A stretch of 5,676 nucleotides of DNA from Bordetella parapertussis (GCA_945869355.1 CAMBPA010000108.1:1-5676); one strand, 5' to 3'; shown: positions 1 through 5,676, numbered from the stretch's first letter. Program-made: numbers and translations. Notes: generated from the letters alone by a model not told the origin.

Positions 1-236
1 TTTCGGATGGCGCAGAATCCTGTAACGGTGATCCTTGTTATGTGGCGCAGCAACTCAAGAAAGCCAAGCCTCATCTCAAAATCAATGTCGTGGATATTGG
101 TGGTACCGGCGCGGCCAACTGTGTCGCCGCAGCAACAGGGGGAAAGGTCTACACCGCTACAACAGTGAACGAACTCAACCTTAGCCTCGATCGTGCAGCG
201 CAAGATGCGTTAGGCCCATCAAACTGTAAAAAATAA
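1..236 (+). CDS. vWA domain protein, C-terminal fragment (5' end outside window)
   Basis: The reading frame is open from base 3 to the TAA at 234-236, giving 77 visible residues; the gene begins before the window. The fragment opens with SDGAESCNGDPC, which resembles the 'VSDGEE(T)C' strand of von Willebrand factor A domains that carries the last metal-site (MIDAS) aspartate. It continues with an alpha/beta pattern (KINVVDIGGTG, then ATGGKVYTATTVNEL) typical of the last strands and helix of a vWA fold. The DxSxS part of the metal site would lie upstream. Four cysteines (visible residues 7, 12, 40 and 75) suggest disulfides and an exported, probably periplasmic, protein, but no signal peptide can be seen. 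A GTG at 42 could be mistaken for a start, but the frame and the domain run through it. Its partner or ligand is unknown. Family call fairly sure; function unknown. Confidence 0.75.
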   Translation, partial: SDGAESCNGDPCYVAQQLKKAKPHLKINVVDIGGTGAANCVAAATGGKVYTATTVNELNLSLDRAAQDALGPSNCKK

Positions 237-257
237 AGGACGCCTCAAGCGTCCTTT
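235..257. terminator. bidirectional rho-independent terminator
   Basis: A perfect 9-bp inverted repeat (AAAGGACGC at 235-243, GCGTCCTTT at 249-257) encloses the 5-nt loop CTCAA. On the + strand it overlaps the vWA stop codon and is followed by a pyrimidine-rich tract (CTTTCATCTTATT). On the - strand it lies 11 bp beyond the glutathione transferase stop and is followed by TTATTTTTT, a good U tract. It therefore probably ends both convergent transcripts, more strongly on the - strand. Confidence 0.85.
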
Positions 258-268
258 CTTTCATCTTA

Positions 269-880
269 TTACTTCATTCCCTCAGCAGCCAACGCCGCTG
301 CTACAGCTGGATCAGCAGACATGCGCTTGAAATGTGCTTGCAAGTTTGGCATGTCGGCGGTGTCGATTTTCTTCGCGCTTGCCCACCGAAGTGTGACATA
401 CAGGTATGCGTCCGCAACAGAGCGACCATCCGACAGCCATTCACGCCCTGTAAGGTGCTTATCGACAATGGCGTACATATCGCGCACGCGTTGAGAAGCG
501 TTATTACTCAGTTCGGTCTGCGCGGCCCTGTCACCTAGCAGTCTAGCCACGCCAAAAATCATGGCGTAGGTCTTATGGATATCAGAGTTACAGAACGCGA
601 GCCAACGTCGTGCTTCAGAACGCGCTTTGAGCGAGTCGCCGCCGAGCAATTTTGCTTCTGGATTCTTCTCAGCAAGGTATTCGAGAATTGCGCAGTTTTG
701 TGTCAGCGTGAAACCCGCATCATCGAGTGCAGGAACCGCGCCCATCGGGCTGACAGCAAGAAAGGGGGCCTGTTTGAGCGCATCGCGGCCAACGGCGACA
801 TACTCAAAAGGCTTTCCAATCCATTGCAATGCGATGTGATCCACTAAAGAGCAAGCGCCCGGCAATCCGTATAGTTTCAT
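269..880 (-). CDS. gstA: glutathione S-transferase, beta class
   Basis: A 203-residue cytosolic protein, close to the roughly 201-203 residues of beta-class bacterial transferases such as E. coli GstA. It is expected to conjugate glutathione to, or reduce, electrophilic compounds. The N-terminal thioredoxin-like domain (about 1-75) has MKLYGLPGACSL with the beta-class Cys10, the cis-proline motif GAVPAL (Pro50), and LTQNCAILEYLAE. The helical C-terminal domain (about 85-203) carries IHK (His102, Lys103), matching the class His-Lys pair, plus DAYLYVTLRWA and the AEGMK end, all as in E. coli GstA. The frame is open to 979, but ATG at 880 is chosen: AAGGA (889-893) sits 8 nt upstream and the family N-terminus begins exactly there. 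Oddity: the glutathione-binding Glu of the usual LTEGVAI motif is Gln61. The gene is divergent from the dehydrogenase operon and probably transcribed alone. Class call sure; substrate unknown; the symbol rests on similarity. Confidence 0.9.
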   Translation of the reverse strand: MKLYGLPGACSLVDHIALQWIGKPFEYVAVGRDALKQAPFLAVSPMGAVPALDDAGFTLTQNCAILEYLAEKNPEAKLLGGDSLKARSEARRWLAFCNSDIHKTYAMIFGVARLLGDRAAQTELSNNASQRVRDMYAIVDKHLTGREWLSDGRSVADAYLYVTLRWASAKKIDTADMPNLQAHFKRMSADPAVAAALAAEGMK

Positions 881-994
881 TTGTGCATTCCTTATTTGAT
901 GATAGGCAAAGCTTACCCGCAAGTTGTCTCGTGTGGTGGCCCCTAAGGCATAAGCATTCCTTTTGTTTCGGGCGAGCAAAACCTAGGGAAACGG

Positions 995-1024
995 TTAACA
1001 TCGCGCTATCTTATTCACTACATT
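995..1024 (+). promoter_or_regulatory. candidate sigma-70 promoter for the dehydrogenase-aldolase operon
   Basis: TTAACA (995-1000, 5 of 6 to the -35 consensus) and TACATT (1019-1024, 4 of 6 to the -10 consensus) are 18 bp apart in the divergent intergenic region, about 20 bp before the dehydrogenase start. This would leave only a very short leader before the Shine-Dalgarno site. It is a pattern match by eye; other spacings in this AT-rich stretch are possible. Confidence 0.3.
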
Positions 1025-1032
1025 TTAAACAA

Positions 1033-1037
1033 GAGGA
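1033..1037 (+). promoter_or_regulatory. ribosome binding site that fixes the dehydrogenase start
   Basis: GAGGA lies 7 nt before the ATG at 1045 but only 1 nt before the in-frame ATG at 1039. The second Met is therefore the likely start, although the frame stays open back to 829. Confidence 0.7.
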
Positions 1038-1044
1038 CATGCGC

Positions 1045-2145
1045 ATGAGCCGCCCATTTCGTATTGCAGTACTGCCCGGTGATGGTATTGGTAAGGAAGT
1101 AATGCCTGAGGGACTTAAAGTTCTAAAGACCGCTGCGGACAGGTTCGGCTTGAACCTTGAGTACCGTCACTTTGAATGGGCTTCTTGCGACTACTACGCC
1201 AAGACCGGACAAATGATGCCTAACGATTGGAAGTCGCACCTGCAAGATTGCGATGCGATTTATTTTGGCGCGGTGGGTTGGCCAGCGATCGTACCGGATC
1301 ACACATCGCTATATGGTTCACTTTTAAAGTTCCGTCGCGAATTCGATCAGTACATCAACTTGCGTCCTGTTCGTTTATTTGACGGTGTGCCCTGTCCGCT
1401 TGCGAATCGCAAAGCAGGGGATATTGACTTCTTCGTTGTGCGCGAAAACACCGAAGGCGAGTACTCCGCAGTGGGCGGAAAAATGTTTGAAGGCACCGAC
1501 CGCGAAATCGTTTTGCAAGAATCCATCTTCACACGCATTGGTTGCGATCGGGTGCTTCGCTTTGCGTTTGAAATGGCGTCACGTCGCGCGCGCAAACACC
1601 TGACCATTGCAACCAAGTCAAATGGCATTGCAATCAGCATGCCTTATTGGGATGAGCGTGCTGCCGAGATTGGTAAAGAATACCCAGGCGTGACGACCGA
1701 CAAGCAGCACATCGATATTCTGTCCGCACGCTTTGTCTTGACACCTGATCGCTTTGATGTGGTTGTTGCATCAAACTTGTTTGGCGATATTTTGTCCGAC
1801 CTGGGCCCGGCATGCACCGGCACTATTGGCTTAGCGCCATCTGCCAACCTCAACCCAGATCGCAAGTTTCCCTCGCTGTTTGAACCTGTGCATGGTTCAG
1901 CGCCGGATATCGCGGGTAAGAATATTGCTAATCCTATCGCCATGATCTGGTCGGGTGCGTTGATGTTGGACTACCTCGGACGCGGATTGACCGGTGCAGC
2001 ACAGAAGCCTTACCTCGATGCCCATGACGCAATCGTCAAAGCGATTGAAGCAGTGCTCGTGCAAGGTCCCTTGACGCCAGACCTTGGCGGCAAAGCATCG
2101 ACGAGCCAAATCGGTGATGCGTTAAGTAAAGTGCTCGCCAAGTAA
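1045..2145 (+). CDS. ttuC: tartrate dehydrogenase/decarboxylase / D-malate dehydrogenase (TtuC/DmlA type)
   Basis: A 366-residue cytosolic enzyme of the isocitrate/isopropylmalate dehydrogenase superfamily, close to the roughly 360 residues usual for TtuC/DmlA. The family oxidises D-malate to pyruvate and CO2 and acts on tartrates, using NAD and Mg or Mn. The N-terminus has the LPGDGIGKEV motif (10-19). AVGWPAIVPDH (76-86) is the signature that separates tartrate/D-malate enzymes from true isopropylmalate dehydrogenases. By alignment with isopropylmalate dehydrogenase, the substrate-binding and catalytic residues are present: Arg97, Arg107, Arg133 (in RENTEG), Tyr140, Lys191, and metal-ligand Asp224, Asp248 and Asp252. 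The late EPVHGSAPDIAG motif keeps the Asp that favours NAD over NADP. The gene is followed after 16 bp by the aldolase, so the two are probably co-transcribed. A 3-isopropylmalate or related 2-hydroxy-diacid activity cannot be excluded; D-malate and tartrate are hard to tell apart by sequence. Confidence 0.9.
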   Translation: MSRPFRIAVLPGDGIGKEVMPEGLKVLKTAADRFGLNLEYRHFEWASCDYYAKTGQMMPNDWKSHLQDCDAIYFGAVGWPAIVPDHTSLYGSLLKFRREFDQYINLRPVRLFDGVPCPLANRKAGDIDFFVVRENTEGEYSAVGGKMFEGTDREIVLQESIFTRIGCDRVLRFAFEMASRRARKHLTIATKSNGIAISMPYWDERAAEIGKEYPGVTTDKQHIDILSARFVLTPDRFDVVVASNLFGDILSDLGPACTGTIGLAPSANLNPDRKFPSLFEPVHGSAPDIAGKNIANPIAMIWSGALMLDYLGRGLTGAAQKPYLDAHDAIVKAIEAVLVQGPLTPDLGGKASTSQIGDALSKVLAK

Positions 2146-2151
2146 ATCCTC

Positions 2152-2156
2152 GGAGG
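2152..2156 (+). promoter_or_regulatory. ribosome binding site supporting a GTG start
   Basis: GGAGG, a near-perfect anti-16S match, lies in the 16-bp gap after the dehydrogenase stop and 5 nt before GTG at 2162. It supports that non-ATG start and translation as the second gene of the operon. Confidence 0.75.
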
Positions 2157-2161
2157 TCCAC

Positions 2162-2929
2162 GTGCCTGATTACACAAATCGATTCAAAAAATCATTGCAG
2201 GCCAAAGAGGCCAATATCGGTCTGTGGATCTCTATTCCCGATCCCTTTACGACAGAAATCTGTGCCACCGCTGAATTCGACTGGATGCTGCTCGACGGTG
2301 AACATACACCGACTGATCCACTTACTATTTTGTCGCAACTGCAGGCCTGCGCGGCTTACAACACGCAGGTTGTCGCACGTCCGCCGATTGGGCAAACGCA
2401 CCTCATTAAGCAGTTACTCGATCTTGGCGTGCAAAACCTGTTGATACCGATGGTTGACACGGCCGAGCAAGCGCGGGATCTGGTGCAAGCGGTTCGTTAC
2501 CCACCTCACGGCATTCGCGGTGTGGGCTACGGCTCGGCGCGCGTGTCGCGCTGGGACTCACGTAAAGACTATGTCAAGATTGCGAACGATGATGTGTGTT
2601 TGCTTGTGCAAGCAGAGACGGCTACAGGGTTACGTAACCTCGACGAAATTTGTGCCGTGGAGGGCGTCGATGGCGTTTTTCTCGGACCTTCGGATATCTC
2701 CGCTGCGCTTGGACATCTGGGTAACCCAGGACATCCTGATGTAGTTGCGACCATTGAAAAAGGAATTGCGACCATTCTGAAGCATGGCAAGGCGGCAGGG
2801 ATCTTGACCCCTGATCGAACATTGGCGCAGCACTACTTAAAGTTAGGCTGTACCTTTGTTGCTGTGGGTGTAGATGCACGCACGCTGGCGATCGGCGTGC
2901 GTGAATTGCGCGCCGCCTTTAAGAACTAA
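2162..2929 (+). CDS. HpcH/HpaI family class II aldolase (4-hydroxy-2-oxo acid, pyruvate-releasing)
   Basis: A 255-residue cytosolic TIM-barrel aldolase, the normal length for HpaI, RhmA and GarL. These metal-dependent enzymes cleave 4-hydroxy-2-oxo acids to pyruvate (or pyruvate enolate) and an aldehyde. Nearly the whole chain follows E. coli HpaI without large gaps: FDWMLLDGEH (39-48) has the Asp45/His48 catalytic pair, Arg73 is in ARPP, the substrate loop includes RYPPHGIRGVG (112-122), and metal ligands Glu152 (VQAET) and Asp178 (GPSD) are kept. These match HpaI Asp42, His45, Arg70, Glu149 and Asp175 with a constant shift of three. The GPSDISAALGHLGN stretch is closer to GarL, so substrate length is undecided. 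No homoprotocatechuate or glucarate genes are nearby; the upstream partner is a tartrate/malate-type dehydrogenase, which suggests a sugar-acid or hydroxy-diacid role. Its last 11 bp overlap the 3' end of the convergent reductase. Family sure, substrate open, so no symbol is given. Confidence 0.9.
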   Translation: MPDYTNRFKKSLQAKEANIGLWISIPDPFTTEICATAEFDWMLLDGEHTPTDPLTILSQLQACAAYNTQVVARPPIGQTHLIKQLLDLGVQNLLIPMVDTAEQARDLVQAVRYPPHGIRGVGYGSARVSRWDSRKDYVKIANDDVCLLVQAETATGLRNLDEICAVEGVDGVFLGPSDISAALGHLGNPGHPDVVATIEKGIATILKHGKAAGILTPDRTLAQHYLKLGCTFVAVGVDARTLAIGVRELRAAFKN

Positions 2930-3911
2930 GCGTCATCGATTCGGCTAAACCACGCATCAAACCAAGCATTAACTCGCAACGAACCGCTTGCACGCCGTGC
3001 TGACGCGCAAGCGCAACGGTCTGTCCCAATATTGCTTCAACCTCGAGCGGACGATTTGCCAAAACATCCTGCAACATCGAGGCTCTGTTTGAGCCAGAAC
3101 GCTTGGTCGGTTTCACGGCCTCATCCAGGTCGATCTTCCCGCGTAGATCGGTCCCACAGGCGAGTGCGATATCGATGACCTCAAGCATGATCTGCTTGCG
3201 CAACGCCACCACATCAGAGTTTTGGTTCATGTTGGCAGTCGGCAACCTGGTCAAGGCCGCCACGGGATTAAGCGCATAGTTGATCAGCAACTTGTACCAA
3301 GTCTCGTAGCGGATATCGGTCGTGGCGACCCCACGGATATTGGCGGATTCAAGTAGCCCGGCTACCCGGTTCACGCGTTCAGAGTCCGTGCCGTCGGGCT
3401 CACCAATCATCCAGCGGTCTTTTAAGTTGCTGCGGATCACGCCAGGCTCGATGACTTCGTTAGGCGAATAAATCACACAGCCGACGCTTCGATCTGCCAG
3501 CCTGGTCCAAAGCTCACCATCGGGATCGAGCAAGGGTAGAGGGGTTTGCGGGACATTTAAGCCTTTATTCCACCACCAAGGGATGCCGTTCGTGGCGAAC
3601 ACCGCGACGCCATCAGGAGCCAGTAGCCGCTCAATCGAAGCCGCTGCAGCCGGGAGCGCCGTCGCCTTGAGCGTCACCATCACAATGTCTTGCAAGGGCA
3701 AACTTGTCGGATCATCGGTCGCAGCGCTTGGTCGACCGGTGTACACCTCGTCACCGCGATGCAAGGTCACGCCATTGCGCCGGATAGCGTCTAGCTGTGC
3801 GCCTCGACAAATCAGGGATAGTTCGTGCGGGCCGCCAGGTGGAAAGTGTGCTGCGATCCGGGCGGCGAGGTGGCCGCCGACTGCGCCGGCACCATAGATA
3901 CATACCTTCAT
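2919..3911 (-). CDS. ketopantoate reductase family (ApbA/PanE-like) NADPH-dependent 2-oxoacid reductase
   Basis: A 330-residue cytosolic protein, longer than E. coli PanE (303). PanE reduces 2-dehydropantoate to pantoate with NADPH in coenzyme A synthesis. The Rossmann start GAGAVGG (7-13) is intact. The C-terminal helical domain has YKLLINYALNP with Lys207, Asn211 and Asn215, matching PanE Lys176, Asn180 and Asn184. Asn108, Ser278 and Glu290 match PanE Asn98, Ser244 and Glu256, so catalysis should be possible. The extra length lies after Asn108, where NGIPWWWNKG and a proline-rich stretch (about 109-140) replace the short NGMG turn. This is a subgroup feature that may change the substrate. 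The start ATG (3909-3911) has only a weak GGA at 9 nt, but the nucleotide-binding motif begins at residue 7, so little can be missing. No pantothenate genes adjoin. It follows the crotonase on the same strand after 138 bp that carry possible operators. A catabolic 2-oxo-acid reductase is as likely as panE. Confidence 0.85.
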   Translation of the reverse strand: MKVCIYGAGAVGGHLAARIAAHFPPGGPHELSLICRGAQLDAIRRNGVTLHRGDEVYTGRPSAATDDPTSLPLQDIVMVTLKATALPAAAASIERLLAPDGVAVFATNGIPWWWNKGLNVPQTPLPLLDPDGELWTRLADRSVGCVIYSPNEVIEPGVIRSNLKDRWMIGEPDGTDSERVNRVAGLLESANIRGVATTDIRYETWYKLLINYALNPVAALTRLPTANMNQNSDVVALRKQIMLEVIDIALACGTDLRGKIDLDEAVKPTKRSGSNRASMLQDVLANRPLEVEAILGQTVALARQHGVQAVRCELMLGLMRGLAESMTLSS

Positions 3912-3932
3912 TTACGTATTTCCATTACTTTA

Positions 3933-3963
3933 CATAATATACATTATGCGGTTATTACGCATA
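3933..3963. promoter_or_regulatory. two overlapping inverted repeats, possible operator
   Basis: CATAAT-ATAC-ATTATG (3933-3948) is a perfect 6-bp inverted repeat. It overlaps TATGCG-GTTATTA-CGCATA (3945-3963), another perfect 6-bp repeat with a 7-nt centre. ATTATGC and ATTACGC recur 11 bp apart, one helical turn. They lie 22-52 bp upstream of the reductase start, where a promoter would be expected. An operator for a dimeric regulator is inferred; no regulator gene is in the window. Confidence 0.4.
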
Positions 3964-4049
3964 GGCAAACCAATGTTCACCTACTTGATTAAACCTCGAT
4001 TTGTTGCCCTAGTCGCGGCACGCTGGCTAGGATCCAAGCGTCCTACCGC

Positions 4050-4853
4050 TTAACGATTCTCAAACTTTGGTTTACGTTTCTCCGCAAACGCCGTGATGGC
4101 TTCACGATGATCGTAGGTTGTTTGCACGAGTGCCTGATAGGCCGACGCCATATCGAGCGAAACCGGCAAACTCACATGTTGCGAGTCACGTACCAGTTTC
4201 TTGCTAGCACGAATGGCATGCACAGGATGTGCAGCGATGCGCGCTGCCATCGCCTTCGCCTCCTCCCTCAGCGCCGCATCGTCCACCACTTTTGAAACCA
4301 ATCCAATTCGCGCGGCTTCTTCGCCATCAAGAAAATCACCCGTGAATGTCATCTCGAACGCCTTAGACATCCCCACCGCACGCGGCAAGAACCAGGCACC
4401 ACCGTCGCCTGAGACTAGTCCTACTCGCGCAAAACTTTCAGCGAACTTCGCGCTGCGCGCTGCGATACGAATGTCACACATCGTCGCGAGATCTAAACCT
4501 GCTCCGATTGCTGCGCCGTTTACAGCCGCGATGATGGGCGCTTCCAGGTTATAGATTGCGACTGGCACCCGCTGAATCCCTTCGGTGTAATAACGGCGAA
4601 CATCGACAGGCGGCTTCTGTACGGCAGACGTGCTGCGATCTTGCATCCGTTTGACGTTCCCCCCGGAGGAGAACCCCTCGCCTGCACCCGTCACGATCAC
4701 GCAGCCAACGCTATAGTCTTTATTAATTTTTGCGACATACTCGATGAGCATATCGTTAATTTCCGGCGATAACGCATTGCGGGTATCTGGCTCGTTCAGG
4801 GTCAGAATAACAATGCCACCCTCTTGTTCATACGTAACGGGTAATGCAGTCAT
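4050..4853 (-). CDS. enoyl-CoA hydratase/isomerase family protein (crotonase fold)
   Basis: A 267-residue protein of normal crotonase length, expected to act in the cytosol on an acyl-CoA. The fold markers are present: LNEPDTRNALS (19-29), the first oxyanion-hole strand FSSGGNVKRM (61-70), the second oxyanion segment VNGAAIGAGLDLATMCD (111-127), LPRAVG (156-161) and the C-terminal FAEKRKPKF. Aligned without gaps to rat mitochondrial enoyl-CoA hydratase, Glu144 is replaced by Asp121 and Glu164 by Phe141. Asp150 in SGDGG lies one position from the catalytic Asp of PaaG (IPDCGG). A simple hydratase mechanism is therefore doubtful; an isomerase, hydrolase or other crotonase reaction is possible. 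TAGGAG (4860-4865) lies 6 nt before the ATG. The CoA-transferase gene ends 45 bp upstream, so the two are probably co-transcribed and the CoA-transferase may supply the CoA ester. Family sure, reaction unknown. Confidence 0.88.
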   Translation of the reverse strand: MTALPVTYEQEGGIVILTLNEPDTRNALSPEINDMLIEYVAKINKDYSVGCVIVTGAGEGFSSGGNVKRMQDRSTSAVQKPPVDVRRYYTEGIQRVPVAIYNLEAPIIAAVNGAAIGAGLDLATMCDIRIAARSAKFAESFARVGLVSGDGGAWFLPRAVGMSKAFEMTFTGDFLDGEEAARIGLVSKVVDDAALREEAKAMAARIAAHPVHAIRASKKLVRDSQHVSLPVSLDMASAYQALVQTTYDHREAITAFAEKRKPKFENR

Positions 4854-4898
4854 GCGAATCTCCTACGGGTAGTATCCCGCCTGTATTAATCAAGACAG

Positions 4899-5676
4899 CT
4901 AAATCGTGCCTTCTTTCTTGAGTGCTTCAATGGAAGCGTCTGACATTCCTAGCCACTGCCCATAAATCTCTTGATTATGTTGTCCAAGTTTAGGACTGGA
5001 AACAGTAGGCACGCGATCAGCACCGTGAATCATCAGCGGACTGCCTGGCAAGACGATACGACCAAGATCTTGATCCTCAAACCACTCCAACATACCGCGC
5101 GCGTGCATGTGGGGATCGTTCATCACTTCGATTAAGTTACGAACTGGTGCTGCGGGAAACCCATGCTGCTTGCTTAGCGCAACCAGTTCATCGCGTGTGC
5201 GCGAGCTAGCCCATTGCTGCACCACCTCGTCCGTTTGCGCAAGATTCTCTACGCGCGCCTTGTTCGTGGAAAATCGTGGATCATCTTTTAGATCCTCTCG
5301 TCCCATCGCGGCCAGCATCTTGTGCCAGTGCGGCTCAGTCACACACACCACCGCAATGTGCCCATCGCTGGCCTCATAGACGTTATAGGGCGCGAGCGCC
5401 AAGCCACCATGCCGATTGCCCACTCGAGGGGGTAAAGCACCGCTCCCTCTGTAGGTAAATCCGAGGTTCGATGCGAGCGTAGGATAGGCCGTATCTTGCA
5501 TCGCCACTTCGACTAAACGTCCCTCACCCGTTTGGGTGCGCTCATAAAGAGCCGTCATGATGCCCGCATACAGATGCACACCACTCAAAAAATCTACGAT
5601 CGACGCTCCTGCACGCATCGGGGGGCCATCCGGCATCCCTGTCACACTCATCATGCCGGACGATGCTTGAATCGTA
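4899..5676 (-). CDS. CaiB/BaiF family (family III) CoA-transferase, N-terminus outside window
   Basis: The frame runs from the right edge to TAG at 4899-4901, about 258 visible residues of a protein usually near 400. The Met codons at 5649-5654 are internal: the frame continues upstream as TIQASSG and reads into the family motif QA.SG.MSVTG. The enzyme moves CoA between an acyl-CoA donor and a carboxylic acid. Visible landmarks are the GPPMRAG..IVDFLSGVHLYAGIMTAL helix, VEVAMQD whose Asp (codon 5493-5495) matches formyl-CoA transferase Asp169, the nucleophile that carries the acyl group, then YEASDGHIAVV, the DPRF segment, a GFPAAPVRN loop, DPHMHARGM, and the C-terminal LGQHNQEIYGQWLG. All are standard for the family. 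It lies 45 bp before the crotonase on the same strand, consistent with activation of a free acid followed by crotonase action. The substrate cannot be read from the sequence; oxalate, carnitine, succinate/itaconate and aromatic acids are all used in this family. Confidence 0.9.
   Translation of the reverse strand, partial: TIQASSGMMSVTGMPDGPPMRAGASIVDFLSGVHLYAGIMTALYERTQTGEGRLVEVAMQDTAYPTLASNLGFTYRGSGALPPRVGNRHGGLALAPYNVYEASDGHIAVVCVTEPHWHKMLAAMGREDLKDDPRFSTNKARVENLAQTDEVVQQWASSRTRDELVALSKQHGFPAAPVRNLIEVMNDPHMHARGMLEWFEDQDLGRIVLPGSPLMIHGADRVPTVSSPKLGQHNQEIYGQWLGMSDASIEALKKEGTI

Noticed and set aside
42..236. Separate 64-residue gene starting at GTG 42
   Set aside because: The frame is open upstream to the window edge and the upstream residues continue the vWA motif, so it is a truncated larger gene.
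881..979. 33-residue N-terminal extension of the glutathione transferase
   Set aside because: Beta-class enzymes begin at MKLYG..GAC, and AAGGA is 8 nt before ATG at 880.
881..1000. Specific promoter for the transferase on -
   Set aside because: TATCAT and TTGCGG-like boxes exist but no pair has acceptable spacing, so no call was made.
829..1044. N-terminal extension of the dehydrogenase by about 72 residues
   Set aside because: The extension is antisense to the transferase start and has no ribosome binding site; the family N-terminus and GAGGA at 1033-1037 place the start at 1045.
3583..3897. 104-residue open frame on + opposite the reductase
   Set aside because: It is antisense to a reductase with intact motifs, shows no family resemblance, and is explained as a codon-use shadow.
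4012..4049. Hairpin downstream of the crotonase (- strand) as rho-independent terminator
   Set aside because: Only short stems (TAGGA/TCCTA, or CGCTGG/CCAGCG with a bulge) are possible, and no U tract follows, so it is not a convincing terminator.
4201..4554. 117-residue open frame on + opposite the crotonase
   Set aside because: It is antisense to a clear crotonase, lacks recognisable motifs or a ribosome binding site, and is a shadow frame.

Overview
The window looks like a moderate-GC proteobacterial chromosome segment. The protein styles (a beta-class glutathione transferase, a TtuC-type tartrate/D-malate dehydrogenase, an HpaI-type aldolase, and a family III CoA-transferase next to a crotonase) are typical of catabolic regions in Betaproteobacteria, probably Burkholderiales. 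That placement is inference from family resemblance only. No RNA genes, CRISPR arrays, insertion sequences or phage genes were seen.

Layout, left to right. (1) Bases 1-236 hold the C-terminal end of a von Willebrand factor A (vWA) domain protein on +, cut by the window edge. It ends at a 9-bp hairpin (235-257) that also serves as terminator for the oppositely oriented glutathione S-transferase gene (880 to 269, -). (2) A 164-bp divergent intergenic region (881-1044) separates the transferase from a + strand pair, a TtuC-like dehydrogenase (1045-2145) and a GTG-started class II HpcH/HpaI aldolase (2162-2929). They are 16 bp apart, each with a good Shine-Dalgarno sequence, so probably one operon. 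(3) The aldolase end overlaps by 11 bp the end of a convergent ketopantoate-reductase-family gene (3911 to 2919, -). (4) Upstream of that reductase on the same - strand lie a 138-bp spacer carrying two overlapping inverted repeats, a crotonase-fold enoyl-CoA hydratase/isomerase-like gene (4853 to 4050), and a CaiB/BaiF CoA-transferase (entering at 5676 and ending at 4899). The transferase and crotonase are 45 bp apart and probably co-transcribed.

Functionally the region looks like catabolism of small organic acids. The dehydrogenase and aldolase are both expected to give pyruvate (oxidative decarboxylation of D-malate/tartrate-type acids; retro-aldol cleavage of 4-hydroxy-2-oxo acids). The CoA-transferase and crotonase would activate an acid as its CoA thioester and then hydrate, dehydrate or isomerise it. 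The reductase could act on a 2-oxo acid. Whether all five serve one pathway cannot be decided from the sequence. The most unusual points are a crotonase lacking both canonical catalytic glutamates, a ketopantoate-reductase-like enzyme with a Trp-rich active-site insertion, and the paired palindromes upstream of that reductase. No clearly new system is evident; most genes belong to well-known families with uncertain substrates.
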